A stretch of 32,694 nucleotides of DNA from an uncultured Bacteroidales bacterium (GTDB taxonomy: Bacteria; Bacteroidota; Bacteroidia; Bacteroidales; Bacteroidaceae). The DNA is taken from positions 1 to 32,694 of the forward strand of contig CACWTU010000022.1 in NCBI GenBank assembly GCA_902763885.1, in the 5' to 3' direction. The translations under genes were made by a program, and so were the position numbers. The notes under the pieces were generated by a model, which saw only the letters and a list, made by a program, of their open reading frames with translations, made no database searches and had not been told where the DNA came from. Within the stretch, counting starts at the first letter, position 1. The number at the start of each line of letters is the position of its first letter. This document shows positions 9,573-17,913 of this stretch, one piece after another.

Positions 9573-9600
9573 AGCATGAATTCGGTTAGGAATTCATGCT
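9573..9600 (-). terminator. Hairpin enclosing the rho stop codon
   Basis: Perfect 11-nt arms AGCATGAATTC / GAATTCATGCT surround a 6-nt loop that contains the TAA stop of rho. On the minus strand it is followed by CCCCAAAAACTC rather than a T-run, so it is not a classical intrinsic terminator. A role in 3'-end formation or stability is inferred. Confidence 0.55.
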
Positions 9601-11622
9601 AGCTAAAAACTCTGCGTTATCCTGAGTTGTTTCCAGGCGGGATTTGACAAACTCCATAGCCTCGATGGGATTCATGTCGCTCAGATACTTGCGCAGTATC
9701 CACATGCGGTCAAGAGTGGTCTGGTCAAGCAGCAGGTCGTCGCGGCGGGTGCTTGATGCCACGATGTTCACGGCGGGGAAGATGCGCTTGTTGCTCAGGT
9801 TGCGGTCCAGCTGGAGCTCCATGTTACCGGTACCCTTGAACTCCTCAAAGATAACCTCATCCATCTTGGAGCCGGTATCGATAAGGGCGGTAGCTACGAT
9901 TGTGAGTGATCCGCCGTTCTCAATGTTACGTGCGGCACCAAAGAAACGCTTGGGCTTATGCAGTGCATTGGCATCGACACCACCGGAGAGTACCTTGCCT
10001 GATGCAGGCGCTACGGTGTTGTAGGCGCGTGCCAGACGTGTGATAGAATCAAGGAATATCACTACATCATGGCCGCACTCAACCATGCGCTTGGCCTTCT
10101 CGATAACGATGCTGGCAATCTTTACGTGATGCTCAGCGGGCTCATCAAAGGTTGATGCAATGACTTCAGCCTTTACGCTGCGGGCCATATCGGTAACCTC
10201 CTCAGGGCGCTCATCAATGAGCAGCATTATCATGTATGCCTCAGGATGGTTAGCGGCTATTGAGTTTGCTATATCCTTGAGCAGTATAGTCTTACCGGTT
10301 TTAGGCTGAGCCACTATCAGGGCGCGCTGTCCCTTGCCGATAGGTGCGAACATATCTACCACGCGGGCCGACAGGTTGTCATTCTTACCGTTGCACAGAG
10401 TGAACTTCTCATCAGGGAAGAGTGGGGTGAGGTGCTCAAACGGAACGCGGTCACGTGCTACAGAGGGCTCCAGACCGTTTATGCGGAACACCTTTACCAG
10501 CGGGAAGTATTTCTCACCCTCACGTGGCGGACGGATGACACCCTCCACGACATCGCCGGTTTTAAGGCCAAAGAGCTTGATCTGTGACTGTGAAACGTAT
10601 ATGTCATCAGGTGATGCCAGATAGTTATAGTCTGATGAACGCAGGAATCCGTAGTTATCAGGCATGATCTCCAGCACGCCTTCACCACGCAGGGAGTCAC
10701 CAAAGTCATACATGCGTTCCTCCTGACGGCGGTTTTGTTGATTGTTCTGGTTCTGCTGGTTGTTCTGGCCGTACTGCTGCTGTCGCGGCATGTTGGGCTG
10801 CTGCATGGGCTGCTCTGCGGGAGCGTTCTGCTCACGGTTCTGCTGGAACTTGTGATTATTGTCCCTGCGCTCCTGTGGGTTCTCCTCCTGCTGCTCACGC
10901 TGGGGCAGGGGCTCCGGCTGCTGCATGCGTACGGGCTCCTGTTCCTGATCCTCAAAGGCATCAGTTGATGCAGTGATGTTCTCCTCATCAATCTCGGGGA
11001 GCGGAACCTCAACGGCTTGTCCTTTACGTGGACGGCCGCGACGCTTGCCGGCTTTCTGGGCATCCTGCTGCGGCTGCTCAGCGGGTTGTGCGGCTGCTGC
11101 CGGCTCTGCCTGTGCGGGCTGCTCAGCGGGCTTGCTCTCCTGGACGGGAGCATCCTGCTCATTGCTCTTGTCTGCCTCCTTGGGCTCACGGCGTGTGCGG
11201 CCGGTTTTTTTCTTGCGTGCGGGCTCCTGAGCGGCTTGCTCTGCCTGTGCCGGCTGGCTCTCAGCGGGCTTCTCAACAGCAGGTGCCTCCTGCTTGGGAG
11301 CATTGTTCTCCTGTTTTACAGGCTCAGCCTGCTGATTCTGACGCTCAGCTTTCTCTCTCTTCTTCTCTGCAGGATTATGCTTGCCTTTCTCTCCGTTTGC
11401 GGTATAAACCTTCTCGGTATTGGCATTATCCTTACGAATCCTGTTCTTGGGCTTGCGGTCTCTCTCTGGGGCGTTCTTGGAGGCTGATATCGCCTGCTCA
11501 TCAAGAATGTCATAAACAAGAGTGTTCTTGTCTGTTGATTTGGCTGACTTAAGGCCCATCTCGGCAGCAAGTGCCTGAAGTTCTTCAAGACTCTTGCTCT
11601 TTAATTGAAGTATATCGTACAT
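9586..11622 (-). CDS. rho: Transcription termination factor Rho with long disordered insert
   Basis: Rho is the hexameric RNA-dependent ATPase that releases transcripts. Counting from [16 protein letters not shown] (678 aa), there is a Rho_N domain at about 1-45, then an insert of roughly 250 residues (about 46-300; nucleotides ~10728-11484) very rich in Q, N, E, P, A and K. The RNA-binding domain follows ([22 protein letters not shown]), then the ATPase core with Walker A QPKTGKT and Walker [15 protein letters not shown]. The insert includes KRRGRPRKG, an AT-hook-like motif, and a Q/N-rich end ([18 protein letters not shown]). Typical Rho is about 420 aa; long inserts are known in Bacteroidetes, and in B. 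thetaiotaomicron the disordered region has been tied to phase separation. I chose the start at MYDIL because it matches the usual family N-terminus; an in-frame start 11 codons upstream is less likely. Confidence 0.97.
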   Translation of the reverse strand: MYDILQLKSKSLEELQALAAEMGLKSAKSTDKNTLVYDILDEQAISASKNAPERDRKPKNRIRKDNANTEKVYTANGEKGKHNPAEKKREKAERQNQQAEPVKQENNAPKQEAPAVEKPAESQPAQAEQAAQEPARKKKTGRTRREPKEADKSNEQDAPVQESKPAEQPAQAEPAAAAQPAEQPQQDAQKAGKRRGRPRKGQAVEVPLPEIDEENITASTDAFEDQEQEPVRMQQPEPLPQREQQEENPQERRDNNHKFQQNREQNAPAEQPMQQPNMPRQQQYGQNNQQNQNNQQNRRQEERMYDFGDSLRGEGVLEIMPDNYGFLRSSDYNYLASPDDIYVSQSQIKLFGLKTGDVVEGVIRPPREGEKYFPLVKVFRINGLEPSVARDRVPFEHLTPLFPDEKFTLCNGKNDNLSARVVDMFAPIGKGQRALIVAQPKTGKTILLKDIANSIAANHPEAYMIMLLIDERPEEVTDMARSVKAEVIASTFDEPAEHHVKIASIVIEKAKRMVECGHDVVIFLDSITRLARAYNTVAPASGKVLSGGVDANALHKPKRFFGAARNIENGGSLTIVATALIDTGSKMDEVIFEEFKGTGNMELQLDRNLSNKRIFPAVNIVASSTRRDDLLLDQTTLDRMWILRKYLSDMNPIEAMEFVKSRLETTQDNAEFLASMNS

Positions 11623-11758
11623 TGTTTTATTGGACCTTAGTAATATCTGGAGCACACTCTATGTGCATTGACATTACGTAAGGTATGGGTTATGAAAATT
11701 CAGATTGATTGCCGCTACCGGAGTTCCTTGAATTGGACTGTATTGCGGCTTACGGGTG

Positions 11759-11766
11759 CAAATGTA
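11759..11766 (-). promoter_or_regulatory. Candidate -7 box for rho
   Basis: TACATTTG on the minus strand fits TAnnTTTG. It would give a leader of about 130 nt before the rho start at 11622, long enough for the leader-based autoregulation known for rho in other bacteria. No specific fold was identified in the leader. Confidence 0.4.
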
Positions 11767-11804
11767 CAAATAAATTCAATACAAAGTACACAGTAGGGCG
11801 GAAA

Positions 11805-12923
11805 TCATTTATCAGAGGTTCCAGACTTGAATTCAAAGCGCATCAGGACCGGATTGCCTTCAGGAGATATCTTGGAGAGTATCTCCTTATCAACCTTTTC
11901 TCCGTTAGCCATTATAAAGCCCGATGCCGATGAGTATGTTATCAACGCCTTATCACACAGGTAATAGCCGTATCCGGGGAACGGGGTGGAGCATAACCCC
12001 TGCTCCTGCAGGCAGTAGTTGTAGCACTTGTTGGCATTGAGGTCATTTATGGCCATGAAATCCTTTATGCCGTATCCGTCCAGATACATGCTATAGGTAA
12101 CAACAAGTTTGTTGCCGACCATTGCGGCCGAGTTGAACTTTCTTACATATTCAGTATTCATGACCAGTTCATTAAAGGCCACAATATCCTCCATCTCGCT
12201 CTGCGGGTAGCGCTCGTTATTGGTGAAATCAAATTCAGCTATCTGTTTTGAGCTGTTTCCGTCATACTCAAATATGCGGTAATCAAAAGGTTTGAAATAG
12301 AGTATGGAACTGCCTTGTCTGTTCAGGAACCTGCCTCCCATGATAAAGCTGGTGTTCTCTCTGAAATCATCCCATGAATCCAGAATCTCTCCATTTTGGG
12401 ATATCTTGACATAGTTCTTGAAACTGTTGTTGCAGCTATTTGAAAACAGCAGAATATAACTATCCTCAACTGCCATATCAAAATACGGTTCATTAAGGTC
12501 TATCTCCCTGAGGAACTCTCCGTCAAAAGAGTAGGTTCGTATTTTCTTTTCAAAACTGGAAAGAGTATAAACCTCATCTCCAAGCACATCAATGCTTCTG
12601 ATGTCATTATACTCGCCGTGTCCGCGTCCTTGGCGTGCTATCTTGGAGAGATACTTGCCATCCTTGTCAAACCGGAATATCACATTACGGGAATCAAGAA
12701 TGAAATAGGTGTCGTCATAGATTTTTATGCTCTTTATGTCACCCATCAGAATGTCATCCGTAGTTTCAAGGGGAATTATACTCTGGGAAGTGAAATGTGA
12801 TTCAGGGTTCTTGTCCCATTTTGTGGCATCAACCTTTGTGGGTCCCTGGGCATCATCGGTACAGGATATGGTAAATAAACAGCTAATAACAGCTATAGCG
12901 GCGTAGACGGATAATCGTTTCAT
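11805..12923 (-). CDS. 6-bladed beta-propeller lipoprotein
   Basis: About 372 aa from the ATG at 12923. It starts MKRLSVYAAIAVISCLFTISC, a lipoprotein signal with the Cys at about residue 21. Repeated strand motifs typical of the Bacteroidetes 6-bladed propeller family follow: IKSIKIYDDTYFILDSRNVIFRFDKDGKYL, GEYNDIRSIDVLGDEVY, RTYSFDGEFLREIDL. The N-terminal stretch with IIPLETTDDILMGDI is also typical of these proteins. They are envelope-anchored; ligand and role are unknown. An in-frame ATG 14 codons upstream exists but would bury the lipoprotein signal, so the internal start is preferred. It is single, with hairpin 13027-13062 separating it from the tonB-like gene upstream. Confidence 0.85.
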   Translation of the reverse strand: MKRLSVYAAIAVISCLFTISCTDDAQGPTKVDATKWDKNPESHFTSQSIIPLETTDDILMGDIKSIKIYDDTYFILDSRNVIFRFDKDGKYLSKIARQGRGHGEYNDIRSIDVLGDEVYTLSSFEKKIRTYSFDGEFLREIDLNEPYFDMAVEDSYILLFSNSCNNSFKNYVKISQNGEILDSWDDFRENTSFIMGGRFLNRQGSSILYFKPFDYRIFEYDGNSSKQIAEFDFTNNERYPQSEMEDIVAFNELVMNTEYVRKFNSAAMVGNKLVVTYSMYLDGYGIKDFMAINDLNANKCYNYCLQEQGLCSTPFPGYGYYLCDKALITYSSASGFIMANGEKVDKEILSKISPEGNPVLMRFEFKSGTSDK

Positions 12924-13026
12924 GATTTTTCTGATTATTGGTTTTGTATTCAAATGAGTTGTCATAGGGGATTATTTGGCAAAGTTTCTTGTCAGGGATG
13001 TGATATCGGCTATATTTCATAAAGAA

Positions 13027-13062
13027 ATTCGCAGTCAATTATTGGTTGAATTGACTGCGAAT
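13027..13062 (-). terminator. Hairpin after the TonB_C gene
   Basis: A perfect 14-bp stem (ATTCGCAGTCAATT / AATTGACTGCGAAT) with an 8-nt loop lies about 30 nt after the stop of the 13091-13786 gene. On the minus strand it is followed by TTTCTTTAT, a weak T-tract. It is likely the end of the 15887-13091 operon. Confidence 0.65.
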
Positions 13063-13090
13063 ATATGAAAAACCTGTCAGATTTACAAGA

Positions 13091-13786
13091 TCAGTTCTGC
13101 TTGTAGGTGACGTTGAGGTTCTGGATGCTGTTGAGCTTCTCTTCTATGGTGTTGAACTCATCCATTGTTTCGGGGGTGTTGGGCAGGGCAAAGAATCCCT
13201 CGGTATTCTTTTTGCTCACCTCTTTCAGTTTTGAGTCAAGGTCTTTCATCTCTATGACTGATGCCTGCTCCTGCTCTGTGAGCTTTTTCTGGCTGGTCAG
13301 GGTGCAGGTGACATCCTTCTTGCCGTCCTGGCCCTTGGCATACTGTACCAGAATGATATCCTTAGGCGGAGCCTGAAGCCTGAAGCGGAAGGGCACGGAG
13401 TAACTTACACGTACCGGCTTACCCTCATGCATTCCCGGTTTCCATGCGGGCATTGCTGAAACGGCACGGACCACTTGTTCATCTACCAGAGGATGAACAG
13501 ATTTCACTACTTTTACGTCCGTTACTGATCCGTCTTTCTCAATTGTAAACTGGACTATTACGCGGCCCTGTATCTCCTGTTCTTTTGCCTCTTCGGGGTA
13601 CTTGATGTTCTGTTGTATGAGTGAGAGCAATGCTACTGTGCCACCCGGAAATTCCGGTGCTATCTCCGGCTGTGTCATAGGCTCCTCCTCCTGTGCACTT
13701 ACGTTCAAGCTGCCGGCTGTAAGCATTACGGCAACCGTTGCAAACAAAGCAATGAAGCTTTTGAATGTTCTGTTATTCTTTTTCAT
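13091..13786 (-). CDS. Exported TonB C-terminal domain protein
   Basis: A 231-residue protein with an N-terminal hydrophobic segment ending NVSAQ, which looks like a cleavable signal peptide rather than a TonB anchor. A TonB_C domain follows at about 40-135: PEFPGGTVALLSLIQQNIKYP, IQGRVIVQFTIEKDGSV, MPAWKPGMHEGKPVRV. It lacks the long Pro-rich periplasmic spacer of classical TonB. About 95 C-terminal residues are rich in K/E/Q and not recognised. It is the last gene of an operon with an ECF sigma factor (14129) and a small membrane protein (13799), 12 bp away. In this family TonB_C contacts TonB boxes of outer-membrane receptors; without an anchor it may be a decoy, a scaffold, or part of signalling. 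If the signal is not cleaved, it would be a short TonB. Confidence 0.88.
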   Translation of the reverse strand: MKKNNRTFKSFIALFATVAVMLTAGSLNVSAQEEEPMTQPEIAPEFPGGTVALLSLIQQNIKYPEEAKEQEIQGRVIVQFTIEKDGSVTDVKVVKSVHPLVDEQVVRAVSAMPAWKPGMHEGKPVRVSYSVPFRFRLQAPPKDIILVQYAKGQDGKKDVTCTLTSQKKLTEQEQASVIEMKDLDSKLKEVSKKNTEGFFALPNTPETMDEFNTIEEKLNSIQNLNVTYKQN

Positions 13787-13798
13787 AAACTATTGGTT

Positions 13799-14122
13799 TT
13801 AAAAGATTGATGATGCGTTTACAAGTAATGATAGGTTAACATCGTCCTGTGCGATGCTGCGGCAGGTGTCAGCATAGTTGAAGGCTGTTATGCGGTCATT
13901 GCCGGTCTTGGCCTGTCTGGGCATGATAAAGCCAATGGCTATGCCCGTGATCATGGCAGCTACGGCAACCCATGACGGTATCCTGCGGCGTAAGAGTTTA
14001 GGCTCGCTGTCTGTAATGTCCAATGGGGGCAGGGACAACTCCAGGTTCTCAGCATCGGCCTTTGATTTTATTGCTGAGAGCAACTCTTGGCTCTCTTTCT
14101 CAAGTTCTTTCAGTTTGTCCAT
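13799..14122 (-). CDS. Small single-span membrane protein, possible anti-sigma factor
   Basis: 107 aa: a charged cytoplasmic N-terminus (MDKLKELEKESQELLSAIKSKAD, likely helical), one transmembrane segment at about 50-67 (WVAVAAMITGIAIGFIM), and about 40 residues outside. It begins 6 bp after the ECF sigma gene stop and ends 12 bp before the TonB_C gene. Position and topology fit a membrane-bound anti-sigma factor, but I see no recognised ASD or FecR motif, so this is inference. Some Bacteroidetes ECF operons have such small proteins of unknown role. Confidence 0.8.
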   Translation of the reverse strand: MDKLKELEKESQELLSAIKSKADAENLELSLPPLDITDSEPKLLRRRIPSWVAVAAMITGIAIGFIMPRQAKTGNDRITAFNYADTCRSIAQDDVNLSLLVNASSIF

Positions 14123-14128
14123 ATTCTT

Positions 14129-14632
14129 TCAGTTTTCATTTATTCTACAATATTCACGCACGGCAGTCAGAGCGCTGAACAGACGTGACTTTACGGTTCC
14201 CTCCGGAATGCTGCATACCCGGGCAATCTCGGTTATGGGCAGTTCCTCTTCATATCTTAGCAGGAATACAACCTTTTGCGGTTCCGGAAGACTCCCGATG
14301 GCGCTACGCAACATCTGGTCACGCTGCTGTTTCTCAAAATGATCAGTTTCTGTGAGAGGTTCCTCCTTTGTGACGTTCTCCACATATTCCATGATTGTCA
14401 TCTGGCGGCGGTACTCATTCTTGAGCATGTTGTAGGCTATGGCAAACATCCAGGTTCGGAAAGACCGATTGGCATCATAGCTCTCCCTGGCAGACCACAG
14501 GCGCATGAACAGGTCTTGTGTCAGGTCACGGGCCAGTTCACGGTCATAGCCGGTCATCCTGAGGAAGAAACCTTGGGCACGCGGACCGTGCTCAAGGTAC
14601 AGGGAGCGGAATGTGTCAGCGGTTAATCTCAT
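14129..14632 (-). CDS. ECF-type RNA polymerase sigma factor
   Basis: 167 aa. The sigma-2 region is at about 10-75 (ARDLTQDLFMRLWSARESYDANRSFRTWMFAIAYNMLKNEYRR) and the sigma-4 helix-turn-helix at about 110-160 (SLPEPQKVVFLLRYEEELPITEIARVCSIPEGTVKSRLFSAL). Length and order are normal for the family, which directs RNA polymerase to envelope-stress or uptake genes. The start overlaps the end of the upstream exported-protein gene by 17 nt, implying translational coupling. The following gene is a candidate anti-sigma factor. The GGAAT-type repeats upstream of the operon (15973-16031) could be its own target, but that is speculative. Confidence 0.93.
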   Translation of the reverse strand: MRLTADTFRSLYLEHGPRAQGFFLRMTGYDRELARDLTQDLFMRLWSARESYDANRSFRTWMFAIAYNMLKNEYRRQMTIMEYVENVTKEEPLTETDHFEKQQRDQMLRSAIGSLPEPQKVVFLLRYEEELPITEIARVCSIPEGTVKSRLFSALTAVREYCRINEN

Positions 14633-15887
14633 CCAGGTATCTCTCCATAAGTTTCATAATGTGTTCATGCTCCTCAGAATCAATATCTGTCATTTTGCAG
14701 CAGTTCTCCACAATGCGAACCATAAGGTTACGGAGCCTGTCATAATTATCCTTCATCCCCTCAGCCTTATAGAAGTCAAGCAGGGATTTGAAACAAGGAA
14801 TGAAGTTCAGGTTGAGGGTGTAAATCCGTTCGCCTAAAGAGGGGTCGGGAGCAAAGGTCTCGTACATATAGTCTGTCAGATATACTGATTCAAAGTTCCT
14901 TCGCTTTACGGCCAGGTTGTCATAACGCTTGGTGCTGTATTTGGTGACAAGCCCCTCAGAATAGAGGAAATTCATGAAAATTTCAGGAATGTAATAGCTC
15001 GTAAAATAGACCGGACGCTTTGATGTGTGGGCTATGGAGAATATTAGATTCTCACGCCATGGGTTCATATAGTCCATGTTGGTCTTGTCAGCAGGCGGCT
15101 GTGTAGCTTCAACTCCAAGCAGCTTGCATACATACTCAAGGTAATCAGGCTCCTGCAGCAGATTGAGGTTTATTACCAGACGGTCCTGAAAGAGTCCCTT
15201 GCCATATTGTACCAGCAGGCATGCAACAGTCTCCTCCTCACCGCTCACAAACAGGATTCCGTTCTCCTCCAAGCCTGCCAGGCAGTTGTATGCGTATGAC
15301 AGCATGGTATATGAATAGCGGCCTGTGTTGTACCAGCGTTTAAGGATGTCGGCCATCAGGTCTGTCCTGCCTTTTTGTAGCAGATAGGCTACATAACTCG
15401 CGTACATCGGCTCAAAATCAGGACGCATCTTTATGGCTTTCAGCATGTTGTCCTGTATGTCGTCCAATTTGGCCGCATCAGGTGTCTTGCTCATGATTAC
15501 CAGTTCGTCCAGATAATCGGGCCAGCTTCTGAACATGCGGGTGTAATTGAAATCAATGATATACCGTGCATAGCTGTTGGGGCGTTCCTTGTGCAGTCTG
15601 TTTGCTATGGCTGCCATCTCTTTTGCCATTGCCTCCATATCAACACCTTTAGTAGTTGCAACATTGGTGAACTTGGATCTGGTGAATGTGAACCAGTAAT
15701 ACCACGCTTCATCATCATTGGGGTTCTTCTGCACCTCTTTTTCCCAGAGTGCAGCCTGATGCGCGTACCACTCTGCGTCATGCTCGCTTCGGAGAGCCTC
15801 GATTGATGCCGGCCTTTCTGTCTGTGCCGATACAAAAGTGGTTGCAAACACCGCTATCAGAAACAAGGGGATAAGTAGTTTTTTCAT
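14616..15887 (-). CDS. Exported protein of unknown function, first gene of the ECF operon
   Basis: 423 aa from ATG 15887. The signal peptide is MKKLLIPLFLIAVFATTFVSAQ. The remainder is soluble and helical, with WYAHQAALWEKEVQKNPNDDEAWYYWF resembling one TPR-like helical hairpin; other segments (MRPDFEPMYASYVAYLLQKG) could be similar. An unusual stretch has RPVYFTSYYIPEIF. No catalytic motif was recognised. An earlier in-frame start at 15971 would add 28 polar residues before the signal and is less likely. The 3' end overlaps the ECF sigma gene by 17 nt, so it is probably functionally tied to that regulator, for example as a sensor or target in the periplasm. Confidence 0.85.
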   Translation of the reverse strand: MKKLLIPLFLIAVFATTFVSAQTERPASIEALRSEHDAEWYAHQAALWEKEVQKNPNDDEAWYYWFTFTRSKFTNVATTKGVDMEAMAKEMAAIANRLHKERPNSYARYIIDFNYTRMFRSWPDYLDELVIMSKTPDAAKLDDIQDNMLKAIKMRPDFEPMYASYVAYLLQKGRTDLMADILKRWYNTGRYSYTMLSYAYNCLAGLEENGILFVSGEEETVACLLVQYGKGLFQDRLVINLNLLQEPDYLEYVCKLLGVEATQPPADKTNMDYMNPWRENLIFSIAHTSKRPVYFTSYYIPEIFMNFLYSEGLVTKYSTKRYDNLAVKRRNFESVYLTDYMYETFAPDPSLGERIYTLNLNFIPCFKSLLDFYKAEGMKDNYDRLRNLMVRIVENCCKMTDIDSEEHEHIMKLMERYLDEINR

Positions 15888-15972
15888 TTCTGTTCTTTTT
15901 TGTGTGATTACAATTGAAGTTTTTTTGAAGCGCTTCACATTTGCATACACGCGAGTTTGGAAAAGGTTCACC

Positions 15973-16031
15973 GGAATTCCGTTTTTTTTTTGTGTGTATA
16001 ACGGAATACCGATGCTAATATACCGGATTCC
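15973..16031. promoter_or_regulatory. Cluster of GGAATTCCG-like repeats in a divergent intergenic region
   Basis: GGAATTCCGTT (15973-15983) and AACGGAATACC (16000-16010) form an inverted repeat with 10 of 11 matches across a T-rich 16-nt spacer. A third related copy, CCGGATTCCG, begins at about 16023. The region lies between the ECF operon (minus, start 15887) and the membrane protein gene (plus, start 16144). A regulator or ECF-sigma site is plausible; a palindrome GAAGCGCTTC also lies at 15927-15936. Confidence 0.4.
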
Positions 16032-16075
16032 GCTGAACTCAGGGCTACAATTAACTTTTTTTACTTCAATTCTTT

Positions 16076-16106
16076 ATTGGAAGCTACACACATTGGTTTA
16101 CATTTG
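16076..16106 (+). promoter_or_regulatory. Promoter of the membrane protein/ABC pair
   Basis: ATTG (16076-16079), a 19-nt spacer, and TACATTTG (16099-16106) match the -33/-7 pattern of Bacteroidetes promoters. The ATG is at 16144. Confidence 0.6.
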
Positions 16107-16143
16107 TTTCCTGAATTGACCTTGTTTTTACGTTCTCCCTTTA

Positions 16144-16491
16144 ATGACTATACTGCGTAAATTAGGATTGTCCTTCAGATACGGTAGCGGCTATTTTGTC
16201 GTGGCCGGCCTGGTGTCCTTATGTGCGTTTGTAAATGTGGGGATTAACTCAGGTGATGCTGAGGGCCTTTCTGAGGGAATATTCTTGTGCAAGATCCTTA
16301 AGATACTTTCTATACCGATAATAGTATATCTGTTCAAAAAGTTTGACCGTAGCTGTGCTATATATTTTTGGCTCAATCTTGGCATAAGCAGGACGGAGTA
16401 CTATGTCATTCCCATTGTGATAGAGTATGTGTTTTTCAGGCTGCTCATCTTTGTGGCGCCGCCGTTGTTCACCTTATTGCAACTGAATTGA
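16144..16491 (+). CDS. Small membrane protein paired with an ABC ATPase
   Basis: 115 aa with about three hydrophobic segments: YFVVAGLVSLCAFVNVGI, ILKILSIPIIVYLF and YYVIPIVIEYVFFRLLIFVAPPLF. The stop is one base before the ATG of the ABC ATPase gene, so the two are surely co-translated. It could be the membrane partner of that ATPase, but it is far shorter than usual ABC permeases, so either several copies assemble or another permease is used. No family recognised. Confidence 0.82.
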   Translation: MTILRKLGLSFRYGSGYFVVAGLVSLCAFVNVGINSGDAEGLSEGIFLCKILKILSIPIIVYLFKKFDRSCAIYFWLNLGISRTEYYVIPIVIEYVFFRLLIFVAPPLFTLLQLN

Positions 16492-16492
16492 G

Positions 16493-17164
16493 ATGGAGCA
16501 GGAGAATGAGAACGGAAAGCTGCTGATAGACAGCGTGCAACTGCGCTTTGGTGATAATACGGTTCTGCAGGGTGCTTTCGTGACATCATACAAGGGTAGG
16601 GTGACAGGCGTTCTTGGCCGCAACGGTACCGGTAAATCCTGCCTCTTCAAGTGTATTATGGGTGGCATCAGACCGCAGAACAAGTATATCCGTCTGAACG
16701 ATGAGCCGCGCACGGATTACGGTCATATCGGACTCCATGTAAAGTATCTGCCGCAGGAGCATTTTATTCCGCCAGGCATGACCCTGCCGCAGGCTTATGA
16801 GTTATATGGTGTTGATTATGAGGGCCTGGTGCGGTTTGATGATAAATATGACAGTTACCGGAATCATAAGGTCAAGGCATTATCAGGCGGAGACCGCAGG
16901 ATTGCAGAACTCTACCTGATTCTGAATTCCGATGCTGAATTCTGTATCCTTGATGAGCCTTTCTCTAATATTGCCCCCGTCTATGATGAGAAGATCCGTG
17001 CCTTGATTCAGGAGCAGAAGGCAAAAAAGGGTATCATAATAACCGACCACATCTATGAAGAGATACTCCGTGTGTCCGATGACCTGTTCCTGCTCCGTGA
17101 CGGTTTCACATACCAGATAGATTCCCGCGCTGATCTGGTCCGCCTGGGGTATATCTTAGCTTAG
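16493..17164 (+). CDS. ABC transporter ATP-binding protein
   Basis: 223 aa, a single nucleotide-binding domain. Walker A is GRNGTGKS (~residues 43-50), the signature is LSGGDRR, Walker B is FCILDEPFSNI, and the switch His is in IIITDH. The order and length are normal for a stand-alone ABC ATPase. It follows the small membrane protein gene without a gap, and no other permease gene follows. The substrate is unknown. Confidence 0.92.
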   Translation: MEQENENGKLLIDSVQLRFGDNTVLQGAFVTSYKGRVTGVLGRNGTGKSCLFKCIMGGIRPQNKYIRLNDEPRTDYGHIGLHVKYLPQEHFIPPGMTLPQAYELYGVDYEGLVRFDDKYDSYRNHKVKALSGGDRRIAELYLILNSDAEFCILDEPFSNIAPVYDEKIRALIQEQKAKKGIIITDHIYEEILRVSDDLFLLRDGFTYQIDSRADLVRLGYILA

Positions 17165-17251
17165 TCTGTATTGATAACATCGAAAAAAATCTATTTTTGC
17201 TGTAGTTTTTCATTCAGTCCTGCGTCTAATGTTCAGAAACAAGACAAACCA

Positions 17252-17644
17252 ATGACAGAAAAAGAATTTGAAACGATGGTCAGGGAGCACAAGGGCACCA
17301 TTTACACAGTGTGCTACATGTTCTCTAATGATCAGGATGAGGTGGCTGACCTGTTTCAGGAGATACTCATTAATCTCTGGAAGGGTTCCGGAACTTTCAG
17401 GGGTGACAGCGCGCTGAGCTCCTGGATATGGAAGGTCTCATTCAACACCTGCATCTCTTATGACCGTAAGAAGAAGCGCGGATTAGATACCGTACCTCTT
17501 TCAATGGACATAGACCTTTTCAATGACCAGGCCGATGACACCCGCCAGATAGGTCTGCTGCGTGACCGTATCAGACGTCTGGGAGCATTTGACAGGGCAA
17601 TCCCATTCAGAGCTCTACTGATGCGTCAATTGCTTACTTTGTGA
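17252..17644 (+). pseudogene. Truncated ECF sigma factor (decayed copy of the gene at 21126)
   Basis: The first ~107 codons (MTEKEFETMVREHKGTIYTV through IGLLRDRIRRLGAFDRAI) are nearly identical to the intact sigma factor at 21126-21596. The reading then jumps into PFRALLMRQLLTL and stops. Aligning DNA shows a deletion of about 260-270 bp: text at ~17600-17640 resumes at the equivalent of ~21735, inside the neighbouring membrane-protein gene. Region sigma-4, needed for -35 recognition, is therefore lost. The promoter (TATTTTTG at 17192-17199) and leader are still similar to those at 21066. A truncated sigma-2 protein might still be made, but function as a sigma factor is unlikely. Confidence 0.85.
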
Positions 17645-17898
17645 GTTTCTTTCAAATAGCTTTGTTTATTGTTTTTTACTGTTGTGGGGTCTCATCCATA
17701 TACTTCGTTATATATAACACACTTGTTTGGGTGTCTTATTTTATTATGGTATTCAGGAGAAGCAAGCATCTGCCGGATCTTCAGGGTGACCTGGTAACTG
17801 CGGCTGGTGAGCTTGTTAAAATCAAGAAAGAATATATCAAATGGGGCAAGATAGCAGTGCCGTCAGCTATAATCTGGTCCTTATGGTTTTATTATTAA
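17641..17898 (+). pseudogene. Remnant of membrane protein gene (copy of 21598-22179)
   Basis: The 85 codons correspond to the middle of the protein at 21598-22179 (SSIYFVIYN, KHLPDLQ.. L.TAA.ELVK, GKI..P.AIIW.LW). The N-terminal coiled coil was removed by the same deletion that cut the sigma factor, and the two C-terminal helices are missing. Homology ends near 17885, just where the upstream region of the toxin-antitoxin module begins. A GTG overlapping the preceding stop could start translation, but as a gene it is broken. Confidence 0.8.
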
Positions 17899-17913
17899 AA
17901 AATAATACGAATG

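Noticed and set aside
10973-11552. Long plus-strand ORFs opposite the rho insert
   Set aside because: They are antisense frames created by the repetitive Q/A/E codons of the rho insert; they have no promoter or domain.
17171-17251. Upstream start at 17171 for the decayed sigma gene
   Set aside because: That stretch aligns with the promoter and leader of the intact copy, so it is not coding.
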